This document shows positions 52,748-62,190 of a stretch of 64,000 nt of DNA, one piece after another (position 1 is the stretch's first letter; each line of letters starts with the position of its first letter). Location: the NCBI GenBank assembly GCA_035196065.1, contig CP136575.1, positions 339,001-403,000 of the forward strand. The letters are read 5' to 3'. The notes under the pieces were generated by a model that saw only the letters and a list, made by a program, of their open reading frames with translations, was not told the origin of the DNA and searched no databases. The DNA comes from Sphingobium sp. (GTDB lineage Bacteria > Pseudomonadota > Alphaproteobacteria > Sphingomonadales > Sphingomonadaceae). Position numbers and translations under genes: made by a program.

Positions 52748-55501
52748 TTAGAACTTGTAAGTAAAGCCTGCGAGGTAACGGCGACCATAGATCTGATAGT
52801 CGATGACTTTCAGACGGTTGCCGTCGATCGAGGCAAAACGCTCATCGGTCAGGTTCTGACCTTGCAGGTATAGCGACAAGCCGGAAAGTGCACTGCCTTC
52901 CTGGAAGTCATACCCGATCTGGGCGTCCACAATCGTCTCGCCAAGTGCGGTACGCCTCGTCGGCGAACCACCAAAGCCAGTGAAGTCGCCAAGGAAAGTT
53001 GAACGATAACGCAAGCTGCCACGAGCATTGAAACCGTTCTTCTCGAAATAGGCAGTGCCGTTGGCGACCCACTTCGAATAGCCCGGAATTTGGGCAATAT
53101 TATCATTGGCATCGCGAACACGCGTCTTGGTGTAACCAACACCACCTGTGACACCGAAGCCTTCAAGTGCCGAAGCAAAAGCCGAGAACGGAAGAGTCAG
53201 CGACAATTCCGCACCATACATCTTGCCTCCACCTGTGTTGAAAGGCGCTTCAAGGAGGCCAATTCGCGACGGCGGCGTTGGACCAGCCGGGAGCGGGAAG
53301 GCTGCATAATCGAATACGAAGCGGGTCTTGTCGATATAGTTCGTTATCTTCTTGTAGAAGAGTTGCGCAGCAATGACGCCCTGACCATCAGCGAAGTATT
53401 TTTCGAGGTTCAAGTCGAACGCAGTCGCACGATAAGGCTCAAGCAACGGGTTGCCACCTCCGCCGCTGATGAATGGGGCAGTGCGCGTCGGACTGGCAGC
53501 GATATTATTGTCGAGGCCATAGCCGATCGCAACACGCAGGTCATCAAGGCGCGGACGCTGGATTTCACGTGCAGCCGCAAAGCGGATCACGAAATCGCTC
53601 AGAAAGCGCATCGACAGGTTGAGGCTGGGCAGCACGTCCCAATAATCAGTGCCGAGTTGCACAGGGACCTGACGGCCACCGGCGAAGGCAAGCCCCTTGG
53701 ACCCCTGATCCGTGTTGATCACCTGAACGCCCACATTACCCGTCAGCGTTGCCGAACCGACTTCCTGTTCGATGTCGGCCTGCAGATAAGCGGTCAAGAT
53801 GTCTTCGCTGACCTGGAAAGCCTTTGCGGGAATGTCGTTCGACAAATTCGGCTGCAGCACATAGGTGCCATCCTTGATCAGCGAGCGCGGATCGTAACTA
53901 ACCATCGGGCCAAGGCCAAGATAGGAGAGATTGGTCGGACGCAGCAGCAGGCTTGACGGAATCGGCAAGATTGTCGCGCCATTTTTGAGACGGATAAAAT
54001 ATTCATCCGGGTTAAGGCTCTTGTCACGGTTGGTGTAATTGAGGCCCAGCTTCACGGCTGACAAGAAACCGCCGACTTCCTTTTCAATATCGGCACGTAA
54101 CTGCGTCAGCTCATCTTTGATCTGACGATCGTTGAAATAACCAGCCTGCGGAACCGTGAGGCTGCCACCCCAACCCAGCGGATCGGTCAAGCGGATCAGC
54201 GCAGGATCACTGTAATTCAAAGTCGGCTGGAAGGTGGTTCCGCGCGGTCCTGTCTGGAAACGGATCGAGTCGGTCCGGTCGCCAGCGGCGAATTCGTCCC
54301 CCGTCTGAAACGGATTGTCCCAGTTGAAGCCCGTTCCCGCGTAGGACTCAAAGCTCAGTTCGCTGCGATCAGTCTTCGAGTAACCAATGTCAAAGCTGGC
54401 TTTCCAGCCATCATCACCTTCATATTTTGTGTTGAAACCGAACGAATACAGGTCGGCCTTGCGGTTAAACACATCGTTGCGGACTACGCCCTGCACATTG
54501 TTGAAGGTGCCCGAAACATAGACGCCATCCTGGACGGTAGCGGTTGCAGGGTTGAAAGTGGTACCAAACCAGCCCACCGGAAGTTCGATACCGCGCTTGA
54601 TCTGGTCATCATCAAAATGGCTGTAGAAGCCATCGAGCGTGACCATCCATTCGGGCGCAGGCTGCACCTGCAGCGTACCATTGAGGCCGAAACGCTTCAG
54701 CTGGGTCGAGGTCACATAGGATTTGGAACCGTTGATAACTTGTGCCGGACCAAAGCCGCCATTATAGCCCCAAGCATTGAATTCTTGCAGCTGGTAAGGC
54801 TCGTCGACGTAAGACGCAGCGAGCGAGATGCCGATAGTGTCGTCCTTGAACTGATCGACGAAGGCAGCATTGGCGCGATAGCCAAGGTCCTGCGAACCGG
54901 CATTAAGCTTTCCGAGGTCTGCGTAAGATGCGCGCGCACCGACGGCGATTACGGACTTTCCGTATTCAAGCGGACGGATCGTGCGAATATCGATGGTGCC
55001 GACAAGGCCCTGTCCAATCAGCGAAGCCGTCGGCGATTTGTAGACCACGACCTGATTAACGACTTCTGACGGATATTGGTCAAACTCGACCGCACGGTTA
55101 TCGCCAGTCGAGGTCTGTTCACGACCATTGAGAAGCGTTTGCGAAAAATCGGGGCCAAAGCCGCGAATGGCGATGACGTTAGCGCGGCCACTGAGGCGCT
55201 GCGAGGTCACGCCTGGAAGGCGAGCAATCGACTCGCCAATCGACGCATCGGGCAACTTGCCGATGTCTTCAGCCGAAACCGATTCAAGGATCTGTTCGGC
55301 ATTTTTCTTTTCACCAACCGCACTTTCAAGGCTTGCGCGGAAGCCAGAGACAATGATCTCCTCGTCCTCATCCTGCGCAGCAGCATCTTGCGCGTAAGCG
55401 GCATCCGGCATTGCTACAAAAACAGCAAGCGCGACCGCGGTTGCACTGGTGGTTTGCACCAGACGCGTGCGTAGTTCGTTCGTTTTCCACGAAGCAGACA
55501 T
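52748..55501 (-). CDS. TonB-dependent receptor for malto-oligosaccharides
   Basis: This is an outer-membrane active transporter of 917 residues. It has a signal peptide ending AAYAQ, a TonB-box-like EEIIVSGFRASLE (about 47-60), a plug domain (IGESIARLPGVTSQRLSGRANVIAIRGFGPDFSQTLLNGRE) and a 22-strand barrel ending in aromatic YKF. The context (two amylases, GH97, LacI regulator, maltose-type MFS) matches the Caulobacter MalA system, in which a TonB receptor imports maltodextrins. It is first in the operon. The ATG at 55501 is preferred to one five codons upstream. Confidence 0.93.
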   Translation of the reverse strand: MSASWKTNELRTRLVQTTSATAVALAVFVAMPDAAYAQDAAAQDEDEEIIVSGFRASLESAVGEKKNAEQILESVSAEDIGKLPDASIGESIARLPGVTSQRLSGRANVIAIRGFGPDFSQTLLNGREQTSTGDNRAVEFDQYPSEVVNQVVVYKSPTASLIGQGLVGTIDIRTIRPLEYGKSVIAVGARASYADLGKLNAGSQDLGYRANAAFVDQFKDDTIGISLAASYVDEPYQLQEFNAWGYNGGFGPAQVINGSKSYVTSTQLKRFGLNGTLQVQPAPEWMVTLDGFYSHFDDDQIKRGIELPVGWFGTTFNPATATVQDGVYVSGTFNNVQGVVRNDVFNRKADLYSFGFNTKYEGDDGWKASFDIGYSKTDRSELSFESYAGTGFNWDNPFQTGDEFAAGDRTDSIRFQTGPRGTTFQPTLNYSDPALIRLTDPLGWGGSLTVPQAGYFNDRQIKDELTQLRADIEKEVGGFLSAVKLGLNYTNRDKSLNPDEYFIRLKNGATILPIPSSLLLRPTNLSYLGLGPMVSYDPRSLIKDGTYVLQPNLSNDIPAKAFQVSEDILTAYLQADIEQEVGSATLTGNVGVQVINTDQGSKGLAFAGGRQVPVQLGTDYWDVLPSLNLSMRFLSDFVIRFAAAREIQRPRLDDLRVAIGYGLDNNIAASPTRTAPFISGGGGNPLLEPYRATAFDLNLEKYFADGQGVIAAQLFYKKITNYIDKTRFVFDYAAFPLPAGPTPPSRIGLLEAPFNTGGGKMYGAELSLTLPFSAFASALEGFGVTGGVGYTKTRVRDANDNIAQIPGYSKWVANGTAYFEKNGFNARGSLRYRSTFLGDFTGFGGSPTRRTALGETIVDAQIGYDFQEGSALSGLSLYLQGQNLTDERFASIDGNRLKVIDYQIYGRRYLAGFTYKF

Positions 55502-55626
55502 CCTATATCCCCTCACTTGCAGCCCGTTCGTTGCCGGCCTGCCATCTAAAATTCAAAGCATGGCCTCCCTTTTTGGCCAGTTCGCAATCAATACTACGCG
55601 GGCTTGCCCGATGGACAGCTATTCAC

Positions 55627-55634
55627 ATACGTAT
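55627..55634. promoter_or_regulatory. Candidate LacI-type operator before the receptor operon
   Basis: The palindrome ATACGTAT stands about 126 nt upstream of the TonB receptor start, in the gap to the divergent lacI-type gene. The same 8-mer is the centre of a larger palindrome before the MFS gene (56761-56774). Shared sequence at the two promoters expected to respond to maltose suggests a common repressor site. Confidence 0.5.
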
Positions 55635-55711
55635 TCAAGAATGCTGCGCCCGGCGTTGCGAAAGTCTTAGTGCCGCTCTATGTTTGATATTGAGGAGAGC
55701 AGCTAGCAGCT

Positions 55712-56740
55712 ATGCCGCCACCCAAACGTACATCGTTCGACATCGCTCAACTGGCTGGTGTTTCGCAGCCCACCGTATCGCGCGCGTTACGCGGCAGCCC
55801 GTCGGTATCCGAGCAAACAAGAAAACGCATCGAAGCGATCGCCCAGCAGCTAAATTATAAGGTCGACAAAAACGCTTCGAGCCTGCGCACGCAGAGGTCG
55901 AATACGCTGGCGCTTCTCTTTTTCGAAGACCCGACAGCTGACGAAACGGGCATCAATCCGTTTTTCCTGTCGATGCTGGCATTCATTACGCGGCGTGCGG
56001 CCGAGAGGAATCAGGATCTTCTGATCTCGTTCCAGCAGCTTTCGGCAAACTGGCATGTCGATTATGAAGACAGCCGCAAAGCCGATGGCATCATCCTGCT
56101 GGGCTATGGTGACTATTCGACCTATCGGCCCAAGCTGGAACAGCTGATCGAGCAAGGCACGCATTACGTGCGCTGGGGTTTTGTCGGCGCGGATCAACTG
56201 GGCGTAACAATCGGGTGCGACAATTTCGACGGCGGACGGATGGCGGCGGAACATCTGATCGCGCAAGGTCGGCGACGTATTGCCTTCCTGGGCCAAGCAA
56301 CAAGCCACGCACCCGAATTTCGAGACCGCTTCCTCGGCGCTCAATCGGCGATCGACGCAGCCGGATTGGCAAGCACCCTTGCACTTCAGCACGATGCAAT
56401 CAGCACCGAGCAGTCGGGATATCACGCTGCCCGACACCTGATTTCCGGGGGTGCCGCTTTCGACGCAATTTTTGCTGCGAGCGACCTGATTGCAATCGGT
56501 GCAATGCGCGCATTGCAGGAGGCGGGCCTTAGCGTGCCGGGCGATGTCGCCATTATCGGTTTTGATGATATCCCGGCTGCCGCGCTAGCCCATCCACCGC
56601 TGACAACTGTGCAGCAGGATTATCGCCGTGCAGGCGAGATGTTGATCGATGCGTTGCTGAAACTTATCGAAGGCGCCGACGCACCAACCGAAAAGCTGCC
56701 TGCGAAACTAGTCGTAAGGAAGTCGTGCGGCGCGCGGTAA
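55712..56740 (+). CDS. LacI-family repressor of the alpha-glucan locus
   Basis: This is a 342-residue LacI/GalR repressor. The N-terminal HTH reads [34 protein letters not shown] (about 8-41), with the hinge region [16 protein letters not shown], followed by a periplasmic-binding-protein-type sensor domain with the usual [21 protein letters not shown] end. It is divergent from the TonB receptor operon and upstream of the maltose-type MFS gene, as MalI is in Caulobacter. It probably represses the locus until a maltose-related sugar binds. Confidence 0.93.
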   Translation: MPPPKRTSFDIAQLAGVSQPTVSRALRGSPSVSEQTRKRIEAIAQQLNYKVDKNASSLRTQRSNTLALLFFEDPTADETGINPFFLSMLAFITRRAAERNQDLLISFQQLSANWHVDYEDSRKADGIILLGYGDYSTYRPKLEQLIEQGTHYVRWGFVGADQLGVTIGCDNFDGGRMAAEHLIAQGRRRIAFLGQATSHAPEFRDRFLGAQSAIDAAGLASTLALQHDAISTEQSGYHAARHLISGGAAFDAIFAASDLIAIGAMRALQEAGLSVPGDVAIIGFDDIPAAALAHPPLTTVQQDYRRAGEMLIDALLKLIEGADAPTEKLPAKLVVRKSCGAR

Positions 56741-56760
56741 TGCGCCGCCATCAAGCCGAT

Positions 56761-56774
56761 CGTATACGTATACG
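56761..56774. promoter_or_regulatory. Candidate LacI-type operator before the MFS gene
   Basis: CGTATACGTATACG is a perfect 14-bp palindrome 79 nt upstream of the MFS start. It contains ATACGTAT (56764-56771), also found before the TonB receptor. The regulator encoded between the two sites is the natural candidate to bind both. Confidence 0.6.
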
Positions 56775-56852
56775 TAGCCCGACCGCCCCAACAGCCGTTG
56801 TCGCATCCCGGTTTCACTGCCAGACTGCGTAAAAATTTCTGGGGAGAGAATA

Positions 56853-58340
56853 ATGGAAAAGCCGCGGCAGGGCTTTTGGGGCCTATGGAATATTTCGTTT
56901 GGCTTTTTCGGCATCCAGATCGGCTTTGCCCTCCAGAATGCCAATATGTCGCGTATCTTCCAGTTGCTTGGTGAGAGCCTCGATAACCTGACTGCGTTGT
57001 GGGTCGCAGCCCCGCTTACCGGCCTGCTTGTGCAGCCGATCATCGGTCATATGAGCGATCGAACATGGCTGGGTCGACTCGGGAGGAGGCGCCCCTACTT
57101 CCTTGCTGGTGCAATCATGGCTTCGCTGGCCCTCATCGTTATGCCCCTTGCTCCGGCTCTATGGTTCGCGGCCATTATGCTCTGGGTTCTCGATGCGTCA
57201 ATCAACGTCTCCATGGAGCCGTTCCGTGCATTTGTTGGCGATATGCTGCGCAAAGATCAGCATACCAAGGGCTATGCACTGCAAACCGCCTTTATCGGCG
57301 CCGGCGCCGTGGTAGGATCAGTATTCCCCTGGGTTCTCGATCATCTCGGTGTTGCAAACGAAGTTTCAAAAGGCAGCATTCCAGATACTGTAAAGTATAG
57401 CTTCTGGTTTGGCGGCGCTGTCTACTTCATCTCAGTCATGTGGACCGTGGTGATGACAACAGAGTATTCACCCGAACAGATGCGCGGTTTCAACCATGGT
57501 GATGAAGTGGATGATGCAACGTCAGTCGATGCGCTCTCTGGCCGCGCTGTCACATCTTCGCTGATCTGGATTGGTACAGGCGTACTCGTAGCGAGCTTGG
57601 TGGCGATCGCTGACCTCGAAAAGGAGATCTACCTGCTAGGGGCACTGATGGCGGGCTACGGCCTTGCAAGCATTACTGCAATCCAGCTCGCAAAGGCCGG
57701 ACGGACGAACAACATGCTCAGCCATATCGTCGGCGATTTTTCGAGCATGCCTGAAATAATGAAAAAACTGGCGGTTGCACAATTTTTCAGTTGGTCGGCG
57801 TTGTTCATCATGTGGATTTTTACCACCCCCGTTGTCGCCCAATATAGCTTCGGCTCAGCTGATCCCAACTCTACCGCTTACAACGACGGCGGCAATTGGG
57901 TGGGCATTCTTTTTGCGGCCTATAATGGTGTGGCCACACTTGCAGCGCTTTTCCTGTTGCCGCGACTCGCAGAAAGGATCGGCAAGGTCCGTACCCATAT
58001 GGTCTGCCTGTTGGCAGGAGCTGCGGGGTTTGCAGCATTTCTGTTCATCCGCGATCCGCAATGGCTCTTGGCTGCAGAAATTGGCATCGGAATCGCTTGG
58101 GCGTCGATCCTAGCCATGCCCTATGCGATTCTGGCCTCAAGCCTTCCGCAACACAAGCTGGGCATCTTCATGGGTCTTTTCAACGTGTTTATCGTTGTCC
58201 CGCAACTGCTGGTAGCGACAGTAATGGGAACGATCCTGAAGCATTTCTTCCCGACCGAACCGATCTGGACAATGGCCTTTGCAGCGATCGTGATGGCGCT
58301 TGCCGCCCTGTCGATGCTGAGGATTAGGGAGCCTTCCTGA
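56853..58340 (+). CDS. SLC45/GPH-like MFS disaccharide transporter (MalY type)
   Basis: This is an inner-membrane sugar/H+ symporter of 495 residues with 12 helices. It starts QGFWGLWNISFGFFGIQIGFALQNANMSRIFQLLG, and then has the SLC45-like GHMSDRTWLGRLGRRRPYFLAGA motif (about 65-87) and the repeated GRRR/RP segment typical of sucrose/maltose carriers. In Caulobacter the equivalent MalY imports maltose and is next to the LacI-type MalI. It would supply the cytoplasmic GH13 glucosidase. It is followed by an IS6 element that may have displaced any downstream genes. Confidence 0.92.
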   Translation: MEKPRQGFWGLWNISFGFFGIQIGFALQNANMSRIFQLLGESLDNLTALWVAAPLTGLLVQPIIGHMSDRTWLGRLGRRRPYFLAGAIMASLALIVMPLAPALWFAAIMLWVLDASINVSMEPFRAFVGDMLRKDQHTKGYALQTAFIGAGAVVGSVFPWVLDHLGVANEVSKGSIPDTVKYSFWFGGAVYFISVMWTVVMTTEYSPEQMRGFNHGDEVDDATSVDALSGRAVTSSLIWIGTGVLVASLVAIADLEKEIYLLGALMAGYGLASITAIQLAKAGRTNNMLSHIVGDFSSMPEIMKKLAVAQFFSWSALFIMWIFTTPVVAQYSFGSADPNSTAYNDGGNWVGILFAAYNGVATLAALFLLPRLAERIGKVRTHMVCLLAGAAGFAAFLFIRDPQWLLAAEIGIGIAWASILAMPYAILASSLPQHKLGIFMGLFNVFIVVPQLLVATVMGTILKHFFPTEPIWTMAFAAIVMALAALSMLRIREPS

Positions 58341-58360
58341 CCGCCTTTTGGCAGCGGGTC

Positions 58361-59202
58361 GGTGCTGTCAGTCTAACGCTAACCGGTCTCCACTGAACAA
58401 GGGCAAGGCAAGTGGCCGCTGCGCCTCAGGCAGCGAGAGAATGCCACTCAGCCAAGGCGGCTGAGCGATGGAGCTTGTAGGTCTTTCGGTCAACGAGGTG
58501 GCGGTCTGAGGCAAAGTGGTTGTGCAGTGAGGCGTGGACGGAGGCGAACTTCTGTAGCGACTTCATCTGCCGAAATCTGAGCATCGCACGCTCTCGTCGC
58601 CTGAAGGGGAGGTGGCTGTTCTCAACCCTGTTGTTGGCCCAGCGGCCGATCTCCTGCTTCTCCCGATTGCCCAACTCGTCCATCGCTGCGCCGTAGGACC
58701 GCAGGCCGTCGGTGGTAATTGTCTCGACGCAACCGTGCCGCTTCAGCGCCTTCTTTATGAATGCCAGCGCAGCTTTCTTATCTCTGGTCTTTGTGACGTA
58801 ACTGTCGAGGATCTCACCTTCCTGATCGACCGCGCGCCACAGGTAGTGCATCTCTCCGCCAATCTTCACGTACATCTCGTCGAGGTGCCAGTTCCAGTGG
58901 CGAAAGCCCTTCATTCGTGAGACCCGCTGCCGGCGGATATCGGCAGCGAACATTGGGCCAAAGCGGTTCCACCCGAAGCGCACCGTCTCATGGCAGATGT
59001 CTATTCCCCGCTCGAACAGCAGGTCCTCGACGTTCCGCAGCGACAGCGGAAACCGGACGTACATCATCACCACGAGGCGGATCACCTCAGATGATGAGTT
59101 GAAATAGCGGAAGGGATTGGCGGGCCTCTTCGGTCTCGGCATTCTGCGCAGCTAGCAGCCCTCGACCCCTGCGCCTAGCCGGTGCATTTGCTCTGACAGG
59201 GC
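58361..59202 (-). mobile_element. Complete IS6-family insertion sequence
   Basis: An element of about 840 bp is bounded by imperfect inverted repeats (GGTGCTGTCAGTCTAACGC at 58361 and, on the other strand, GGCCCTGTCAGAGCAAATGC from 59202). It holds one intact transposase gene. No clear 8-bp target repeat is visible, which is common when IS6 elements have mediated a deletion or cointegrate. Confidence 0.82.
58426..59142 (-). CDS. IS6-family DDE transposase
   Basis: This is a 238-residue transposase for replicative transposition. The DDE core is complete: NWHLDEMYVKIGG (first Asp about 95), ETITTDGLRSYG (second Asp about 146) and RVENSHLPFRRRERAMLRF (Glu about 180). The N terminus is MPRPKRPANPFRYFNSSSEVIRLVVMMYVRF with the helix-turn-helix SLRNVEDLLFERGIDICHETV. 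It is intact and probably active. Confidence 0.95.
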   Translation of the reverse strand: MPRPKRPANPFRYFNSSSEVIRLVVMMYVRFPLSLRNVEDLLFERGIDICHETVRFGWNRFGPMFAADIRRQRVSRMKGFRHWNWHLDEMYVKIGGEMHYLWRAVDQEGEILDSYVTKTRDKKAALAFIKKALKRHGCVETITTDGLRSYGAAMDELGNREKQEIGRWANNRVENSHLPFRRRERAMLRFRQMKSLQKFASVHASLHNHFASDRHLVDRKTYKLHRSAALAEWHSLAA

Positions 59203-59222
59203 CGCAGAAGGGATTCGAACTC

Positions 59223-59462
59223 TTAGTACCGCGGAACAGACCATGATGACTGATAGCTCTTGGTAGGCGGCTCACTAATGCTTTTACAAAGCCCCAACAC
59301 TTCTCTCCCCCGCAGTTTAACCTCAGCCACGCATGCCAACTGCTCAGCCTGGGCGACACTTGCACCCGAACCTTCCAGTGCGAGCACATTCACCTCTTCT
59401 GCGATCATTGCGATCTGCGCGAGGGTCGCTCCAACCTCATCCTGTCTGTCTTGCGTGGTCAT
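59223..59462 (-). CDS. Small hypothetical helical protein
   Basis: This is a 79-codon frame starting MTTQDRQDEVGATLAQIAMI and rich in Ala and Glu, with amphipathic helices as in small dimeric proteins (EEVNVLALEGSGASVAQAEQLA). The C-terminal part (SISEPPTKSYQSSWSVPRY) is less convincing, and the IS6 element lies just 21 nt away, so the original end may be lost. I do not recognise the family. It reads away from the recombinase module. Confidence 0.45.
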   Translation of the reverse strand: MTTQDRQDEVGATLAQIAMIAEEVNVLALEGSGASVAQAEQLACVAEVKLRGREVLGLCKSISEPPTKSYQSSWSVPRY

Positions 59463-59674
59463 GACTTAGATGAAGCCATGACCGGCTATTGCAGTCGAGC
59501 AGGAGCTTTTTGGGGTACGCCTGCATATAGCACTCGACTTCTGGTGCGACTGGAGCGAGTGGACCCGCGCGATTCGCATGCGCTTGGGAATGAGCGCTAA
59601 TTGCCCCTGCAGGCATTGCTTGCAGGGCTTTGGGTGGTGCAGCGGCATAGTGCTGCTGCAATGGAGACCACCCA

Positions 59675-59908
59675 TTGGATAGACTGTTTTACAATCCTGA
59701 ACAAAGTACACAGGGCAAAGCCGCTATGGTGCGGGCCATGCTCATGACAGAAGATGGCGCGAGCCTCGCTGAAGTCATGCAGGCCACAGGCTGGAAGGCC
59801 TGTACGTGTAGGGCCTTCCTCACAGCTTTACGGACACACCGCCGCTACAAACTGCTGCGTTCAAAGGCGTCCGGTATCAGCCGCTATCATCTGGAGATGA
59901 TACGGTGA
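59675..59908 (+). CDS. DUF3489-type HTH protein
   Basis: This 77-residue protein matches DUF3489: KAAMVRAMLMTEDGASLAEVMQATGWKACTCRAFLTALR, a helix-turn-helix-like domain usually encoded next to DUF2924 and a large serine recombinase. It begins at a TTG (59675) in this reading; an ATG at 59726 would cut into the domain. It overlaps the next gene by GTGA. Its presumed role is DNA binding in the recombination module, which has not been shown. Confidence 0.8.
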   Translation: MDRLFYNPEQSTQGKAAMVRAMLMTEDGASLAEVMQATGWKACTCRAFLTALRTHRRYKLLRSKASGISRYHLEMIR

Positions 59909-60384
59909 GGGATGCGGATGTGATGCTTGCAGCGGAACTGGATGCCATTGCTAACTTATCTCTGCCTGATCTGTTGGAGCAGTGGCATGCTCTCGGTTTT
60001 GGCGAAGCACCCCGGCTACCCCTGCCCCTACTCCAGCGCCTGCTCGCACAGTTGGTGCAGGAACGGGTCTACGGAGGGCTGCCAGCTTCAGACATGCGCA
60101 AGCTGGATGCGGCTGCCCGTGAGGTTATGAAGTGCCCATCTGCAGCGTCATCTGCACCAACCGCGTCGCTGCACAGGCCACCCTCCCCTTTACGCCAAGT
60201 GACACTTGCAACAGGCACCCGCCTTGTGCGTGAGTGGAACGGCCGTACGATCAGCGTCGATGTGGTGGGTGATGGCTTTGTCTGGAATGATGTGCGTTAT
60301 CGCTCCTTGAGCGAGATTGCGCGAACCGTCACCGGTACGCGCTGGTCAGGCCCTAGGTTCTTCGGGATTGCAGGCCGTGGCTGA
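59905..60384 (+). CDS. DUF2924 protein of recombinase module
   Basis: This is a 159-residue protein with the DUF2924 pattern: an N-terminal helical part (LAAELDAIANLSLPDLLEQWHALGFGEAPRLPLPLLQRLLAQLVQERVYGGL), then a C-terminal domain with GTRLVREWNGRTISVDVVGDGFVWNDVRYRSLSEIARTVTGTRWSGPRFFG, which resembles a DNA-binding beta-rich fold. It starts with GTG (59905) and overlaps both neighbours (4 nt and 8 nt), so the three genes are translationally coupled. DUF2924 genes are always found with large serine recombinases in alphaproteobacterial elements. The function is unknown. Confidence 0.87.
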   Translation: MRDADVMLAAELDAIANLSLPDLLEQWHALGFGEAPRLPLPLLQRLLAQLVQERVYGGLPASDMRKLDAAAREVMKCPSAASSAPTASLHRPPSPLRQVTLATGTRLVREWNGRTISVDVVGDGFVWNDVRYRSLSEIARTVTGTRWSGPRFFGIAGRG

Positions 60385-62182
60385 GAGTTTCAAGCGCTGC
60401 GCGGTCTATACTCGTAAATCGACAGAGGATGGGCTCGAACAGGAGTTTAACAGCCTTGATGCCCAATATGAGGCCTGTGCTGCTTATGCATTGAGCCAGA
60501 AGCATGAAGGCTGGCATCTCTTGCCAGACCGTTATGATGATGGCGGCTATTCAGGGGGCAATATGGAACGCCCTGGCCTTAAGCGTCTGCTTGAGGATGT
60601 GGCAGATGGCAGGGTCGATATCATCCTTGTATATAAGATCGACAGGCTCACCCGCAGCCTGTCTGACTTTGCCAAAATCGTTGATGTCTTGGATATGGCC
60701 AAGGCAAGCTTTGTGTCGATCACACAGGCGTTCAACACCACAACCAGCATGGGCAGGCTTACCCTCAACATGCTCCTCTCCTTTGCCCAGTTCGAACGTG
60801 AAGTGACCGGCGAGCGGATCCGGGACAAGATCGCTGCCTCCAAGCGCAAAGGGCTATGGATGGGTGGGCCACTTCCTTTAGGCTATGATGTCAAAGACCG
60901 GAGGCTTGTGATCAATGAGACGGAAGCCGATCTCGTCCGGCATATCTATGCCCGCTATCTGGAACTGGGTTCAGTTGTAGAGCTTGTCGATGATCTCAAT
61001 GCCAAGGGATATAAGACCAAGGTTAAACTTGGGGCCAATGGTTCCCAGCGCGGTGGCGGCATTTTCCGGCGCGGCATGCTCTATCACTTGCTTGCCAACC
61101 CCATTTATCAGGGCAACATCGCCCACAAACATGATGTCTATCCAGGCGAGCATGATGCGATCGTCACTGACGATATCTGGCAGGCGGTTCAGGACAAGCT
61201 CAAAGCCAATACGGCAGGCTCATCACGCAGGCTTAAAGGACAGCAGCCCAGTCTGCTGACAGGCATCCTCATCGATAGTGAAGGTCGGGCCATGACACCG
61301 AGCCATGCAAGTAAGGATAAGGGTCGGGGCAAAGCTCAGGAGACCGGTAAGGGCACAACCAAGGGCCAAGGCAATGGTACGCCCGTTAGCAAAGGCCAAA
61401 CCAAGAGATTACGCTATCGCTATTATGTGACCCGGCCTGACCTGTACAAAGATCAGCCTGCCTATAGGATCTCAGCACATGATCTGGAGCAGATCGTCAC
61501 CCAAAGGCTAGCTGCCTACTTCTCGGTACCCAGCAACATAGCCGCGCTCACTCCCAGCGACATTGATGCCCACACCTTGCAGCAGGCGCTCGCAAAGGCA
61601 GGTGTAAGTGTAACCGCAGCCACGCTACGCAGTGGCTCTGTGCAGGCCAAGCATCAGATCATCACCCAGATACTCGCACAGGCTGTGCTCCATGAAGACC
61701 GGGTAGAGCTTACGCTATCGCAAGGCGGTCTTGCGCAAGTTTTTAGCATTCCAGCCAATCCGCAATCAGCGCCCATCATCCTGAGTGTCGCTGCCAACCG
61801 CCTGCGGCATGGCCGGCAGATCCGATTGGTCATTGAAGGTGATGGCCCGCCTCCGACGGCGCCGGTCAAACAAGCATGTCCGGTGGCTTCATCTCCACAA
61901 AGACAGCGCGACACCAAGCTGATCACCCTGCTCGCCGAGGCTCATGCAGCCCGCAAGCTCATACTTGCCCACTCCGATACGTCGCTGACTGATCTCGCCA
62001 AACAGCAAGGCACGTCTAGCAATCATCTCACAAAGCTCATCGAGCTATCCTGCCTCGCCCCGGACATTGTCACGGCGGTACTTGCAGGCAAGCAGCCAAG
62101 CTCGCTGACCACAACTAAGCTGCGCACCATGGCGATGTCGGCCTCTTGGGCTGAGCAGCGAACTTTGTTCGAAATGAGCTAA
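60377..62182 (+). CDS. Large serine recombinase
   Basis: This is a site-specific recombinase of 601 residues. The resolvase domain (about 1-150) has the serine nucleophile in CAVYTRKSTEDG (Ser15), GYSGGNMERPGLKRLLEDV and VYKIDRLTRSLSDF with the catalytic arginines. A Recombinase domain follows (about 165-280) with GPLPLGYDVKDRRLVINETEADLVRHIYARYLELGS, then a low-complexity KGRGKAQETGKGTTKGQG stretch and a helical C terminus with an HTH-like TDLAKQQGTSSNHLTKLIEL. Start is GTG 60377, overlapping DUF2924 by 8 nt. The attachment sites are not identified. Confidence 0.93.
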   Translation: MAESFKRCAVYTRKSTEDGLEQEFNSLDAQYEACAAYALSQKHEGWHLLPDRYDDGGYSGGNMERPGLKRLLEDVADGRVDIILVYKIDRLTRSLSDFAKIVDVLDMAKASFVSITQAFNTTTSMGRLTLNMLLSFAQFEREVTGERIRDKIAASKRKGLWMGGPLPLGYDVKDRRLVINETEADLVRHIYARYLELGSVVELVDDLNAKGYKTKVKLGANGSQRGGGIFRRGMLYHLLANPIYQGNIAHKHDVYPGEHDAIVTDDIWQAVQDKLKANTAGSSRRLKGQQPSLLTGILIDSEGRAMTPSHASKDKGRGKAQETGKGTTKGQGNGTPVSKGQTKRLRYRYYVTRPDLYKDQPAYRISAHDLEQIVTQRLAAYFSVPSNIAALTPSDIDAHTLQQALAKAGVSVTAATLRSGSVQAKHQIITQILAQAVLHEDRVELTLSQGGLAQVFSIPANPQSAPIILSVAANRLRHGRQIRLVIEGDGPPPTAPVKQACPVASSPQRQRDTKLITLLAEAHAARKLILAHSDTSLTDLAKQQGTSSNHLTKLIELSCLAPDIVTAVLAGKQPSSLTTTKLRTMAMSASWAEQRTLFEMS

Positions 62183-62190
62183 CTCAACAA

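Noticed and set aside
59203-59230. T-arm-like sequence (GAGTTCGAATCCCTT on the minus strand) next to the IS6 end
   Set aside because: No anticodon or D arm accompanies it and the stem has a mismatch. It could be a tRNA-derived att fragment, but there is no partner copy.
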